Source of the DNA: Anniella stebbinsi
Lineage: Eukaryota > Chordata > Lepidosauria > Squamata > Anniellidae
Reading direction: 5' to 3'
Assembly (NCBI GenBank): GCA_029215795.1
Contig: JARDYH010000002.1
Location: forward strand, 61,605,001-61,669,000
Length of the DNA stretch: 64,000 bases
The number at the start of each line of letters is the position of its first letter. Positions within the stretch are counted from its first letter, which is position 1. Both the position numbers and the translations under genes were made by a program. The notes beneath the pieces were generated by a model that was not told the DNA's origin, made no database searches, and saw nothing but the letters and a program-made list of their open reading frames with translations. Shown piece after piece: positions 11,394 to 22,818 of the stretch.

Positions 11394-13258
11394 ACCTTCA
11401 AGGAAAAAGCTTTTCGTCGATTCTAAGACGCACCTTAATTTCAGCAGCCCTTCCCTCCTCCCCACTCACCTCCATCTCCTGTTCTCGCTGCGGTGACAGT
11501 GAGGATGGGCGATGGAGGGGATGGGGGAGGGTTAGACCCCGCAAATCCCCCCTCCCCTCTGCCCCTCCCCTCTTACCTTGATCGCTGCCGCCTCCGCCTG
11601 GTTCCCAGTAATGACGCCTTGTCAGGCTGAGGGGAGCGTTGCCGTTACCCGTCCTCGCTTCCGCCACCGATGCTCCGCGCCGTTGGCAACGCTCCCCTCG
11701 GCCTGGCAAGGCGTCATTACTGAGAACCAGGCCGAGGCGAGATCTCGGCCTTCTTCCAGTACTGAAGCCTTCCCAGGCCCAGGCAGCAGTGATCAGGGTG
11801 AGTAGGGAGGGGCGCCTTGCGAATGTGAGGGCCTTGCGAAGGGGGAGGGGTGCCTTGTGAGGGGGGAGGAGGACTTGCGGGGCCCTAACCCTCCCCCTTC
11901 CCCCTCCCCACTCACCTCCATCGCTGTCGTCAGCGCTCACCTCGGCCTGGCAAAGTGTTGTTACTGGGTTCTCAGTAACAACGTCTTGCCAGGCAGAGGG
12001 GAGCGTTGCCAGTGGAGGGGAGGTAAGAGGGGATGGGGGACTTCTGACCGGCCTTGTGGGGGCCCTTGGGAACCACTAGGGTGAGTCGCAGCGGGGGCAT
12101 GCAGAGCCCTCCCACCTCCTGCAAAATGCGGAAGAAATCCCATGATTGCAAGGCGCCATCGATTCTAAGACGCACCCCATTTTTACAGATGTAAACATGG
12201 GAGAAAAAGTGCGTCTTAGAATCGATGAAATACGGTAGATAACCCTCAAATGTCTGCTGCCCTGCCGCCCGGGTTCAGATGATATAAAAAACCATGGCAA
12301 CCTCCTGCCATGGAGAATATTCAAAATGGCCACCAGCATGCACCACAACCCACCATGGCTTAAATAAGCCACAGGGTGAGCTGCAGTGATCATGCAACCT
12401 AGCCCAGTGTAAGATCACAGTATAATATTAGGTAAACATTTTAAATATGCATGAATTGAGTAGAGGGGAAAGCAGCAACACCTAACTTCTGAGCAATGAC
12501 TGAGCCTTGTTTGGCTCATGTAATCAGAGGAGCCTACACACGAGTACAGTCAAGAGCAATATAAGAAATTGCCAGATTTGACCTCAGTTGCACCTGTGTT
12601 CTTACAGTTAAATCAATAATAGACAACTAGTTAAGGCAGCATTTTAACATGAAGGGACCTACAAAGTTCAGTCAATGATGGCTGAAATTCAAAAGCAAAT
12701 CTTAATTTAATTTCTGAGTGGTTTGATAAAAAATAATAATGGCATAAAGCTGTAGTGACGTAAATCTTACAGTGTAACACCTTTGGCATGGCCACAACTC
12801 CCATCATCCTTCACCATTGGCAATGTTGGTGAAGGCAAATGGGAGATGCAGGTCAATTACTTCAGGAAGGCCACAAGTTGCCCACCCCATGATGTAGAGC
12901 AGGAAAGTGGTGTAACTTTTACAATGTATTTAGGTGGTCAATCTCCCTTGGATTCCAATGTCTTATTGGGTCCAAAAAGCCATACTGGTGCTTTTAGGAA
13001 ATGTTACCAATAGTTCATCAAACAAGAACTTCTTGTCATGGGATGTGCAAGCATTCATACACAGGCATGCACACTGCATTGGGCTTAGAATCTGTTTATA
13101 CACCAACTGATAGCACTACCCTTTCCACACCTATTAGCACTATGGGGATCAATGGGACTTACTCCCAGGTAGGATTGCAGCCTAAAGGACTAGAAAAGCA
13201 ACTTAGAATGGGTGATAAGTGACAGCAGCTTAGAACACTTCTGTCTCAAGAGCAGCCA

Positions 13259-13389
13259 GCCTTCCCCCACCTGGTGTCTCCAGGTGTTTTGGATTATAGT
13301 TCCCACCAACCGCTGTCAGCATGGCCAATGGACAGTAATGATGGGAGTCATATTCAAAATAGCTGGAGGCCACCAGCTTGGGGAAGGCT
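13259..13389. repeat. ACTCCCATC-type palindromic repeat
   Basis: GTGTTTTGGATTATAGTTCC mirrored by GATGGGAGTCATATTCAAAA; ends CCTTCCCCCACCTGG and AGCTTGGGGAAGG. Confidence 0.6.
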
Positions 13390-13597
13390 GCTCAAGAGCA
13401 TATGAGCCCTCGTGCTCCAGCATCCAGACTGGCTTCCTTTTATTTTCCAGACAAAATTCAAAGTCCTGAGTTAGACTTTTAAAGCCCTACACGGCCAGGG
13501 ACAAACATACCTGAGAGGTTGCTTCCTCTTCCTTTATATCCCACCATGACCCTCAAGATCAACTGAGAGCCTAGTTCTCACTGTGGTACACGTGTGC

Positions 13598-13902
13598 CTA
13601 GGGTGACCAGATAAAATCCAGGTCAGGGCTCATGTAACTTTAACAGTTGTAGAGAAAAGGGAATTTCATCCAGTGTCGTTTATATGCAATTAGTTCCTGG
13701 TGAAATTCCCTCTTCATCACAACAGCTAAAGTTGCAGGCACTATACTAGAGTGACCATATACAAAAGAAGGCAGGGCCCCTGCAACTTTAACTGTTGTGA
13801 TGAAGAAGGAATGTCACCAGGAACTAATGGCATACAAATGACACTGGCTGTAACTGTTAAAGTTACAGGAGCCCTGACCTGGATTTTATCTGGTCACCCT
13901 AG
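13598..13902. mobile_element. Foldback hAT-type element, copy C
   Basis: Ends TAGGGTGACCAGAT and ATCTGGTCACCCTA. A deletion of about 18 bases in the right arm breaks the symmetry. No clear target duplication remains. Confidence 0.8.
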
Positions 13903-14234
13903 ACTAGTGTAACCTTTTCCCTGTCATACTGATTTTCCACGTGTGGGATTGTTTCCCCCACTCACCCTCATGAAGGAGTATTCCATCATGTGAACTCATG
14001 CCTGCAGTCTGATCCACTCCACACCCAGATTTACCACTTCTCTCTGAGAGAGCTAGGCATTACTAGTGTTTACAACATCGCAGACAAAGAGACATTCTCA
14101 GTGGCAGCCTTACAGTTGTGTAATGTCATTTCTTTGGACTCGCACCATGGGCTCAACCCTGGATGTGTGCCAGATGTACAACACAAAGTTGTGTTCTCAG
14201 TAGCTGGTAATCACCTTTGAAATGGACTTTCTAC

Positions 14235-15514
14235 TAGGGATGTGCACTGGATCGGACCCGATCCACGATCCGAGTCCGGTCCAGTGGGAAATCGGATAAA
14301 TTATCCGATTTCCGATCCCGCAGCTGGATCGGCCGATCCAATCCGAACTGGTCCGAAAAGGCTCCGAACCGGTTCAGCGGATCGGCGGATCGGCGGGCGC
14401 CCACTGGTGCCCACCGCCGCTTCCATTGGTAGGCGCCAGCGGGCGCCCGCCGATGAAAGTGGACAGCGGGGGGGGAGGAGGGGGGCACTTACCTTCTCGG
14501 CCCGTCCGCTCCCGTCCGGCACTAGCAGCTACTACCAGCGGGCTCCGCGGCCTGCTCCAGGGTGGCGCGCCGGGTGATGTCATCACCCGGCGCGCTACTC
14601 TAGAGCAGGCCGTGGAGCCCGCTGGTAGTAGCCGCCGGCGCCGGACGGGAGCGGACGGGCCGAGAAGGTAAGCAGGGGGTGCGTGGAGGGGAGGAGGGGG
14701 CACGCGGAGGGGGGGAGGGGGGCCCTTACCTTCCCGGCCCGGCCGCTCCCGTTTGGCGCCGGCGACTACTACTACCAGCAGGCTCCGTGGCCTGCTCTAG
14801 GGTGGCGCGGCGGGTGATGTCATCACCCGGCGCGCTACTCTAGAGCAGGCCGCGGAGCCCGCTGGTAGTAGCCGCCGGCGCCGGACGGGAGCGGACGGGC
14901 CGAGAAGGTAAGCAGGGGGTGCGTGGAGGGGAGGAGGGGGCGCGCGGAGGGGGGGAGGGGGGCCCTTACCTTCCCAGCCCGGCCGCTCCCGTCCGGCGCC
15001 GGCGACTACTACTACCAGCAGGCTCCGCGGCCTGCTCTAGGGTGGCGCGCCGGGTGATGTCATCACCCGGCGCGCTACTCTAGAGCAGGCCGCGGAGCCT
15101 GCTGGTAGTAGCCGCCGGCGCCAGACGGGAGCGGACGGGCCGAGAAGGTAAGCAGGGGGTGCGTGGAGGGGAGGAGGGGGCGCGCGGATGGAAGCGGACG
15201 GCCCCAGGGGGGGTAGGGAGCGCGGGGGAGGAGGCTTACCCGCCGGGGCCGTCCACAGCGGACGGCCCCGGGGGGGGAGGGAGTTAGGCCCCCCCTCACC
15301 CACCCGCCGCCATTTTTTTCTCATAGACTTGCATTGCAATGCAAGTCTATGGGGGAAAAAATGGCGGCCGATCCAAAAATTTCCGATTTTTGGGTCGGGA
15401 TCGGACTCGATCCGGTCCGGGGGGCCTCCGATTTTGTCCGAACCGATCCGTGACAAAATTGGAAGTCCCGATCCGGGTCCCGATCCGATCCGGGGGGGTC
15501 CGTGCACACCCCTA
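14235..15514. mobile_element. hAT-type composite element A, 1280 bp, three palindromic modules
   Basis: Same family as 56128-58207: TAGGGATGTGCACTGGATCG at the left, GTCCGTGCACACCCCTA at the right, exact 8-bp flanking duplication CTTTCTAC (14227-14234, 15515-15522). It has three modules where the other copy has six, so the size difference is largely array length. No transposase. GC-rich against AT-rich surroundings. Confidence 0.88.
14488..15152. repeat. Tandem array of three palindromic modules
   Basis: Modules 14488-14672, 14725-14912 and 14965-15152. Their centres GATGTCATCA start at 14576, 14816 and 15056, exactly 240 bases apart. Each arm of about 85-90 bases carries GCTCCGCGGCCTGCTC, CTACTACCAGC and GGCGCCGGACGGGAGC or close variants. 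Each module begins CTTACCTT and ends AAGGTAAG, a consensus splice donor on each strand pointing outward. Confidence 0.85.
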
Positions 15515-15581
15515 CTTTCTACATGGTAGTCACCTTTAGAATTGCTGTCGAGAGACTTTTCCTCCATACATTTGGTAAACC

Positions 15582-15684
15582 AGTCTTCCTTGACCTGGTA
15601 TCCTTCAGATGTGTTGGACTACAACTCTCATAATGATGGGAGTCCAAGATATTGAGAGGGAACCCGGTTGAGGAAGACTGCTCT
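15582..15684. repeat. ACTCCCATC-type palindromic repeat (shortened)
   Basis: CAGATGTGTTGGACTACAAC joined closely to GATGGGAGTCCAAGATATTG; the middle spacer is missing. Adjacent to hAT-type element A. Confidence 0.55.
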
Positions 15685-17724
15685 AAACCTATGCAAAAAC
15701 TGCTGACTGCTAAACTTGCTTTTTTCAAGAGATCACAGATGGGATCCAAAAAAAGAAGAAAAGGACAACATGGGAGAAATCTTGCATGCAGCTGGAGTTT
15801 TGATTGTAATTTTTTCAAGAGCATTCAAGAGCCATTCGCAGTTCCAGAAAGTCAAGCTGGTTTTAAATTGGTTCTGTAGCTTCCCTCTTGCACAGTGGGA
15901 ACCGGAGGGAAGGAAACGTATCAAAGCTCCAGATGCACACATGGTTCTCTGAACTGCTTTGGATCTTGGCCCATAAATTTTAAAAAGAGAAGAAAACAAT
16001 TCTGGATGGTTGAAATAGATTCTGAATGAGTGACTAAAAGGGTTCCACTTTTATAGCTTAATCTTTTAATCTTATAATTAAAGAGAATTCTGCCTAACAT
16101 TCCTTTGCTGTGTAATAGAAAACAAAGGCTGCAATTCGATAGTGATGCCTTGAAAAAGACTAATGTGATCTGCTCCACCTTTAAGAAGATGGATCCATGG
16201 AAAGGCTGTTCCCACAGTGCTGCTGCAACCTTCCTTGGAAACAAAGCACATTGAGTAATGCGGCACTTCCTTCTGAGTAAACACAGTTTAGACAGCCCCT
16301 GAGAAGGTCTCCCTGTGTGTAGGTGTTGTTAAACACAATTAGCACAGAAGTGACTGTTACCTAACATGTTTGTTTGATGAGGCTATCCCCAGTGAAGAGG
16401 CATCTCATATATAACCAAGTTGTGTGAACTTAGACCTGGTGGCAAGAAAGGCATGATTGCCTGCATTCTTAACACATAGAGGCCTAGCCACTTGAAAGCA
16501 GCAAAACTGCTAATCTCTGATCCTTCTGCATTGAAAAAAAAGTGTTGTGTGCATTGGATTTAAGCCTGCTTAATGCCCTTTTAGAGGCAGAAAAATCAAG
16601 TTGCGATAGCTGGTCAGGATTTCAATAGGTGTGCCTCCTAATTAGCATTACAAGGAGTATGCTGTTTGCTAAAACGAAACAAGGACCAAGAAGATAAGGG
16701 TGTGGGGGAAGGGAACTGGCTTTCGCTGGATATAATGCAGCATTCTGAAGGAGCTGTATTATTTGCACACATGGCTGTCTAACTCCAAATGATAATCGCT
16801 GGCATATTTAATGAAACAGGTTAAAACTGCCTTGGCTCAGGAGCTGTGCACTGAAGGAGATTGAGAAAGCTATAATTAATAACAGAAGCTGTCAAAGAAA
16901 AAAAATCATTGAACATCAGAGGCTAGTTATGTAAAGTAAATTATGACCATAAATTACTTTCCTTTCATGTTGACAGTGTAGCCTCTGAGGGCTCAGAAGA
17001 AACCAGTCTGACCACCTATACAGGTTCTGTTTGGTGGTACTGCTGGGTACTACTGTTTCTGGGAGTTGTACAGCCCTAGATGAGAAAGGAAAGGTCTGGC
17101 CCTTCCAGTTCAATTCACGTTGTTCCTGCATGGAAAATTATGAGATTCATTGGTATCTGTCTCTAAAGCGCCCTTTCCCAATCTGGAGGGTGTCTATATG
17201 CCCTATTTAGCCCATTGTGGCTGTGCGGTGGAGCTGTGTTGTTTATATACCACAGCCACCAACTCACAGCCGCAACAGACTTTTTCTCCAAAACTGCACT
17301 TTTTAAAAATGTTGATTTACCGTGATTTTTTCCCTTGTTCTGAGGTCACCATGTTGTTTTTGTGTGTGTCAATGGTGGCCTCGGTTCAGTTTATACAAGT
17401 GGGCGGATCGGTAAGCATTTCCCCATCAGGGTAGGGGCGGGCTTAAGCTGAATGGCTGCTGGCGCTGTGGCTTATAGCCCACGCTCCCTCCTGATATCTA
17501 GATTTGAGCACAATTTAGCAACCACCAACAGCCCTAGACAGTGGGGTCGAGAGCATGAGGTCTAAGATGCTCTCCCAAATCATATTCAGCAACAAATACC
17601 ATCAGCATTCTGCTAGGCCCCTAATAGCTATCAGTTCTCTCCCAAAGGAAGACAACTCTGCTGCCCAATTTGTTGAGCCGCACTTCTGGAAGGGGAGCCC
17701 TCATAAAGAGGCAGGAACTTTAAA
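15685..17724. other. Gene-free stretch with one half of an unclassified repeat pair
   Basis: About 17285-17510 resembles 33649-33870 (GTGTCAATGGTGGCC against GTGTCAGTGGTGGTC, GGGCGGATCGGTAAG against GGGCAGATCGGGTAAG, CTCCCTCCTG). The rest is unassigned. Confidence 0.45.
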
Positions 17725-17969
17725 CAGTCCAGCCTGGTGGCAACAGCAGCCAGGGCTGCTGTGAGCACCCCCCCCCCCTTTTTCCCCCATCCTGCTCATC
17801 AAGTGATGTTAGTAACCTGTGAATGATAAAAGAAATGTTTGTAGGCATGAATGAATTACTCTGAATAGTCAGTAATTAACAGTGCTTAGTTCCCCTTCCT
17901 CTTCAATGATCCTCTCTAATTGACCCTGCTGAGTATGGCTCATCTCTAAATGTGGAAAATAGGAGCATA

Positions 17970-18145
17970 AAAGTGGCTTTACGGTGAGTCAGACCACACA
18001 TCTATCTAGCCCAGTATTGTCAACACTGACCAGCAGAGGCTCTCCGGGGTTTTAGGCTGGTGCTTTTCCTGCCCTACCTGGAGATGCTGAGGGTCGAAAC
18101 TGGGTTCTTGTGCAAGCAAAGCAGGTGCTCTACCACTGAGCCATT
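17970..18145 (-). mobile_element. tRNA-derived SINE, inverted, in the second block
   Basis: Paralogue of 4872-5050: CTATCTAGCCCAGTATTGTC, CTACCACTGAGCC (reverse A-box). Confidence 0.7.
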
Positions 18146-18192
18146 TTCTTCCATCAAGAAGTGGAGTCTGAATATTCATTTTGTGTGCCTAA

Positions 18193-18326
18193 GGGTGCAA
18201 TCTTATGCATGTGTAAACAGAAAAAAAGTCCTACAACTCCCAGAATTTCCCAGCAAGCACTGTTGGCTAGGGAAAGCTGGGAGTTAGGACTTCTTTTCTG
18301 TCTAAACATGCATAGGATTGTGCCCT
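18193..18326. repeat. Palindromic element, copy 2 (in duplicated block)
   Basis: Paralogue of 5078-5205 with more arm mismatches. Ends GTGCAATCTTATGCATG and CATGCATAGGATTGTGCC. Confidence 0.72.
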
Positions 18327-18360
18327 AAAAGGGCTTTCCTTTGTACCCTATAGTGTCCAG

Positions 18361-18490
18361 GCTAGGAACTACACTACTGATTTATAATAGTTTGTAATGG
18401 TATTGACAACTGTTCAGGCCCAGGTCACATTCCATATACCATTTTCAAACCGTTTCCAAAGTGTTATATCCTGCTTGTGTAGTTCTGGCC
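18361..18490. mobile_element. Short DNA-transposon-like insertion, empty site known
   Basis: About 130 bp with inverted ends (AGGAACTACAC at the left, GTGTAGTTCTGG at the right), present here but absent at the paralogous site near 5240 (TGTCCAGGAGAAAACATG). CCAG lies on both sides. Relatives at 2536-2638 and 43619-43739 share TCAACAGTTGTCAGTGCAC or variants and TAAAGCAGTAGTGT. Confidence 0.65.
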
Positions 18491-18820
18491 CAGGAAACAT
18501 GTGCTAATTTCTTCTCAACCTTAGAGAGGATAGTGCTCTCTTTTAGAAATGCAGCAAAACTAAGGAAGATCATGCAGTCCAGCCTGATGGCATCAGCAGC
18601 CAGGGTGGCAGTGAGTGCAGTGGTAGACTGACATCTAAATGATTTAATAATAAGAATAATAACAACCACTACTATTACTACTACTAATAATAATAATGTA
18701 AGCATTGCTTCCCAACAGAAAAATCAGCTTCTAAGTGACATACACACAAACACAGAAATCCATAATTAATATAGCAGATCAAACAAAATCCATATAAACC
18801 AGAATCCCTGGAACATCAAG

Positions 18821-19012
18821 GTGAGGAGTTGTAGCTCATTGGTAGAGCATCTGCTTTGCATGTAGAAGGTCCCAGGTTCAATCCCTGACATCTCCAGGTA
18901 GGGCTAGGAAAGAATCCTGCCTGAAACTGTGGAAAGCCACTGCCAGTCAGTGTTGGCATACTAGGCTAGAGGGATCAACTTTCCGAGTTGGTATCAGGCA
19001 GCTTTCTATAAC
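18821..19012 (+). mobile_element. tRNA-derived SINE
   Basis: Pol III A-box-like TAGCTCATTGGTAGAGC (18832-18848) and B-box GGTTCAATCC (18875-18884) in tRNA-like spacing, followed by a tRNA-unrelated body (CATCTCCAGGTAGGGC, GCCACTGCCAGTCAG). Best preserved of three copies. Confidence 0.78.
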
Positions 19013-19051
19013 TGAACAGTGGTAGTTTAGTATTCCACCTGCCATTCCCAG

Positions 19052-19186
19052 CTTTCCTCAATCTAGTGTCCTCCAGATGTTTTGGACTTCAACTCCCATC
19101 AACCCCAGCCAGCATGGTGACTGCTCAGGAATGCTGGGAGTTGTAGTCCAAAACATCTGGGGGCACCAAATTGGAAAAAGGCAGTG
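19052..19186. repeat. ACTCCCATC-type palindromic repeat
   Basis: CCAGATGTTTTGGACTTCAA mirrored by GTTGTAGTCCAAAACATCTG. A well preserved copy. Confidence 0.65.
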
Positions 19187-19587
19187 TAGTGTTTGGTGAA
19201 ATGTCTTTCATCATTGGGGGCAGGAAGGGGGCACTTCATCTTTCTTCAGTCATCAGAATTCTGATTGTTATTTTATGAAGGCTCAACAATTGGGCTTTAT
19301 TTTAAAATATGCGGAAGAAACAAATCAGCGAAACAGGTTGTGCCAAAAGCAACACAAATGCCTTCCCATGTATCCCTCTCTGTGACACAATTAAAATTCA
19401 GCACAAATCCACTTTAGAGACAATCTTCTTGACTGAATAGGGGGCATACTAATCTCACTGCACACAATCTAACTGACTGGGAATTAATTTATAATGATAT
19501 AGAATATGGTTGGCATATTTGGCCACAGAGAATCTGCATTTGATTGAAATTACAAAGCTGCCTCTTTTCCTAAGCCAACTATTCTTA

Positions 19588-19700
19588 GGACACAATCCTG
19601 TGCCTCTTTAGATGGGGGGGGGGAGGTATTATAACTCCCAGCATTCCCCAACCAGCATATGGGCCTTTTTCTGTGTACATATGCATAGGATTGGGCCTTA
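19588..19700. repeat. Palindromic element, copy 3 (degraded)
   Basis: GGACACAATCCTGTGCC at the left and GCATAGGATTGGGCC at the right, with TAACTCCCAGCATTCCCC inside. One arm is disrupted by a G-run. Confidence 0.6.
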
Positions 19701-20311
19701 GTAAAATAAAATGAAAGCTTTCATATTTGTGAAGGATTTTTCCTGATCCATTTTGGGGATATGGTTCAGCACCTTGGATAGTTCCTTTAGAATTTTTGCT
19801 GGTTCTGACTGAAACCCAGAGCAGCTTCACAGCCCCACTTGGATCTCCATTGTCTTAGATGTCTGTGTCATGAAATTAGTTAAGCTAACTGTAGTCCAGT
19901 GGTGCAAAATCTCCAGCCTGTAGGCCTAATCTGGCCCACGGAGGCTTTCACCATCTCCTGATATCATACAGCCAGCATCATCTGTCTCCCCACCAGATTG
20001 TTTTGGCACCCCTGCTGTGGTCCCTTTTCCACCACGTGCATCACATCATCAGCACTTCACCAACTTTGGCCCAGATAGGTCTTCAGCTGATGCTCCAATA
20101 GCACTTCAAAATCCATACCTCACCATGTAACCCCACACTGTGCACCATGCCCCTCAGACTCAAAGAGGCCACCAGCCAATATTAAATATCATAATCTAAT
20201 GTTAGCATGAATCCAGTTTTATCGTACTGAAAGATGAATTGGTGTCAGTCAAGGGTCCTTTCTAAGCTTCCACTTCCAATTGTGTATCCTGTAATTATCA
20301 TATTATACACA

Positions 20312-20440
20312 GTCTTCCTCGTCATCATATCTCCAAATGTTTTGGCATACAACTCCCAGGATTAATTACTGTTGGCTATGCTGGCTGGGGCTGATTGGAG
20401 CTGAAATCCAAAATATCTGGAGGGCACCAGGTTGGGGAAC
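20312..20440. repeat. ACTCCCATC-type palindromic repeat
   Basis: TGTTTTGGCATACAACTCCC mirrored by GGAGCTGAAATCCAAAATAT; ends with GGGCACCAGGTTGGGGAA. Confidence 0.6.
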
Positions 20441-21184
20441 GAACCAGAAGTTCTATTTCACTGGTTCGACAGAGATCCTGTTATTTATACATTCATGCTA
20501 TTCTTACTTTGGCAGCCATCGAGTCCAGGGTCCAAGGCGAATTGTCGACACATCTCCCAAGGCTTTAGTGGTACCTTGCACAGTCACTACTTATTTGCTG
20601 TTCCCCTTTTCCATACCTATTGCAACATCGTTTGTATCGTGTAGCAAACAGAGCCAAACCAACTAAACACACACAGGTGATTACCGTCTGAAACATAGGC
20701 AGGAAGTTATATAAACAGAAGAGGTTTAAACATTATTCCCCAGCCTTGGTTGCAGCTCAGATGAATTAGCAAACATGTAATGCGTTCATTTGTTCATCTG
20801 TTAATTGATAGTTAATTATAGTGTAATAAAATTCTTATTATGAAAAGCTTTTTAATAAAAGATGAGATACAAATTTTGAACTAGAACAATATTTTAAATG
20901 TATGCAGAAATATGAAATCATAACAGAGTTAACAATATGTACAATTATTATTCTGACATTTTGCATGCATAAAAAAGACAGGCATGAACTTATGTAACTC
21001 TGTGTACCCTCCCTCAGGGCCTAAGGTTGAGGCAGACAAAAATAGCTAAGTCTGCAATAGACCATTTCCAGGTTGAAATAGTTTTTGCTTCTGAAATGTA
21101 TACTGAAAATACTTAGGGTTTTTCTAGCTTCATTCTTGGCAACTGATCTTCAGGCATTGCTTGGGTCTGTATTGCACGGTGGGT

Positions 21185-21302
21185 GAACAGCAGCCCTCTG
21201 AATGTTGTAGAACTCAAACTCCCATCATCCCCAGCCAGCATAGTCTATGGTTAGGAATGATTGAGTCCATCAACATCTGGAGGGCCACAGGTTCCCCACC
21301 CT
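21185..21302. repeat. ACTCCCATC-type palindromic repeat (decayed)
   Basis: AACTCAAACTCCCATCATCC, CAGCCAGCATAGTC and ACATCTGGAGGGCCAC in family order. Confidence 0.5.
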
Positions 21303-22041
21303 ACTCTACTGATCATTGAGGTGAAAGTGACAGGGGATTCTCCCAATTTGGTTTTGAGGCCAGTCCATTTCAGCTCTCATGCAGTGCAATTCTTCCTAGA
21401 ATGTATAATGTTGCTTGTCTACTCATTCATTAGTGGTAAAGATCACCCCCAAGTAATTCGTATGAGAGTCACAAAAAGCAATTTCTAGAACACTTTTCTA
21501 CCCCACCTCAAATTTGCCTCAAAATGTACTGGGGCTGACAATAATAAAAATAAGGTGTTTTCAGGGTAAGCAGAGAATTTCCTCTGCCACTAAAAACTAG
21601 TCAAATCTTGCTGCGTTGTCACTGCTCAGGCTTCAGATCCAGCACATTGCTGTTCAGATTTTTCTCTTGAATGCCAAAGCAGTGTGTAATAGGAGAACAT
21701 ATGCCAACAAGTGAAATCTGGTGTTCTCTCTTAGGCAATGAGCAAGCCTAGCATGTGCATACAAAACACGTTACTTGCAGTTTAATACTGCACTCAAATA
21801 AACGTTTCTGCAGTGAAGCACATTGCTTTGCCATTAGCCAAGTTACAAAACCCTTTTGTAAATACTTGTGGTCAATTACATAGACCCTGAAAGCAGAGAA
21901 AGCCTATGAAAAATTCTGGCCCTTTTCCTATCAAAATAAACATGCTAACTTTTCTTTATTTCTTTGTATTTTTCTCCTATCCACTATCAAAAGCTGCATA
22001 TCAAAATACATATGAGAGATGGTTAAATTAGGCAAGACCAC

Positions 22042-22175
22042 GGGTTGGCAACATGTGGCCATTCAGATGTTTTGGCTTACAGCTTCCATCAGCCCCAGCC
22101 AGCACAGCCAATGGTCAGGGTTAATTAGAGTTGTAGGCCTGAACATCTGGAAGGCCACAAATTACCCACCCCTGA
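22042..22175. repeat. ACTCCCATC-type palindromic repeat
   Basis: TTCAGATGTTTTGGCTTACA mirrored by GTTGTAGGCCTGAACATCTG, with CCCCAGCCAGCACAGCC between. Confidence 0.6.
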
Positions 22176-22818
22176 GGTAAACAAGCATTAAGATTCAACC
22201 CATCTCCTACTAGATTTCTCCTAATTACAATATCCGAATTTTGTAAGGGGGAAGGGAAGGGGATGGGAGTATCCTAGAGGAGGATTTGACTGACCGGTTT
22301 AAACACTCTATACTGTGAGAAAGAATGTATTGTGTGTGTGTGAAAATGTGGCGGGCTCGTGTCAGCAGTGACTCCACCCACATTGGCATGCAGCCCCTGA
22401 CATCCCTCAGGGCAAAACTGGTTCCTCAGCATTGCTGTGCTCATTTGTACCTTATATATCTGGGGTCTCCAACATGGTATCCATGGGAACCAATGTGCCC
22501 ACAGCTACTTCACTTGGTGGCCACTAGTCTCCCTGCCCCTCCTGGTTTTTATTTTATTTCTTTAGATTTTTAATTATTTTTATTAACTGAGAAGCCGGCA
22601 TGCTGCAAAGCCTTTGCAAAGTATTTGGGTGGTTTTAATGTTTTGGAGCTTTGTATTTAGGCGTTTAGGTTCTTGGGCAAGTTACTTTTGGTTTAGTCTC
22701 ACCATTTGCCTTCTGTGAAATTGGTGTTTTGTGACCAGCCATACTCTCCCTTGGCAGACATTTCATGAAGGGGCAATCATGTACCATGGCAGACATTTTA
22801 TGAAAGGATCCACAACAC

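Larger units (their letters stand above)
10610..12235. mobile_element. TA-flanked composite transposon 2
   Basis: Related to 1055-2454: left CCATATTTCACCG, right GAAATACGG, TA on both sides, internal GATTCTAAGACGCACC. It holds a nested hAT-type element (10677-11393) and two further palindromes: 11597-11731, with arms around AGTAATGACGCCTTG, and a shorter one near 11946-12000 around TTCTCAGTAACAACG. No coding capacity; the long frames here are GC-rich chance frames. Confidence 0.7.
17767..18581. repeat. Duplicated block, copy 2, bounded by 41-bp direct repeats
   Basis: Collinear with 4648-5345 plus an insertion at 18361-18490. Direct repeats of about 41 bases (17725-17765, 18575-18615; CAGTCCAGCCTG start, about five mismatches) flank it. 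Confidence 0.72.

Noticed and set aside
14488..15152. CRISPR-like regular array
   Set aside because: Repeat units are about 240 bp, palindromic and have no short spacers; the genome is vertebrate.
14242..15567. Multiple Arg/Pro/Gly-rich frames
   Set aside because: GC-rich palindromic DNA opens frames on both strands. The same translations recur in each module and in the other element copy.
18821..19012. Functional tRNA gene
   Set aside because: A and B boxes are present, but the cloverleaf is degraded and a SINE body follows; related inverted copies exist.
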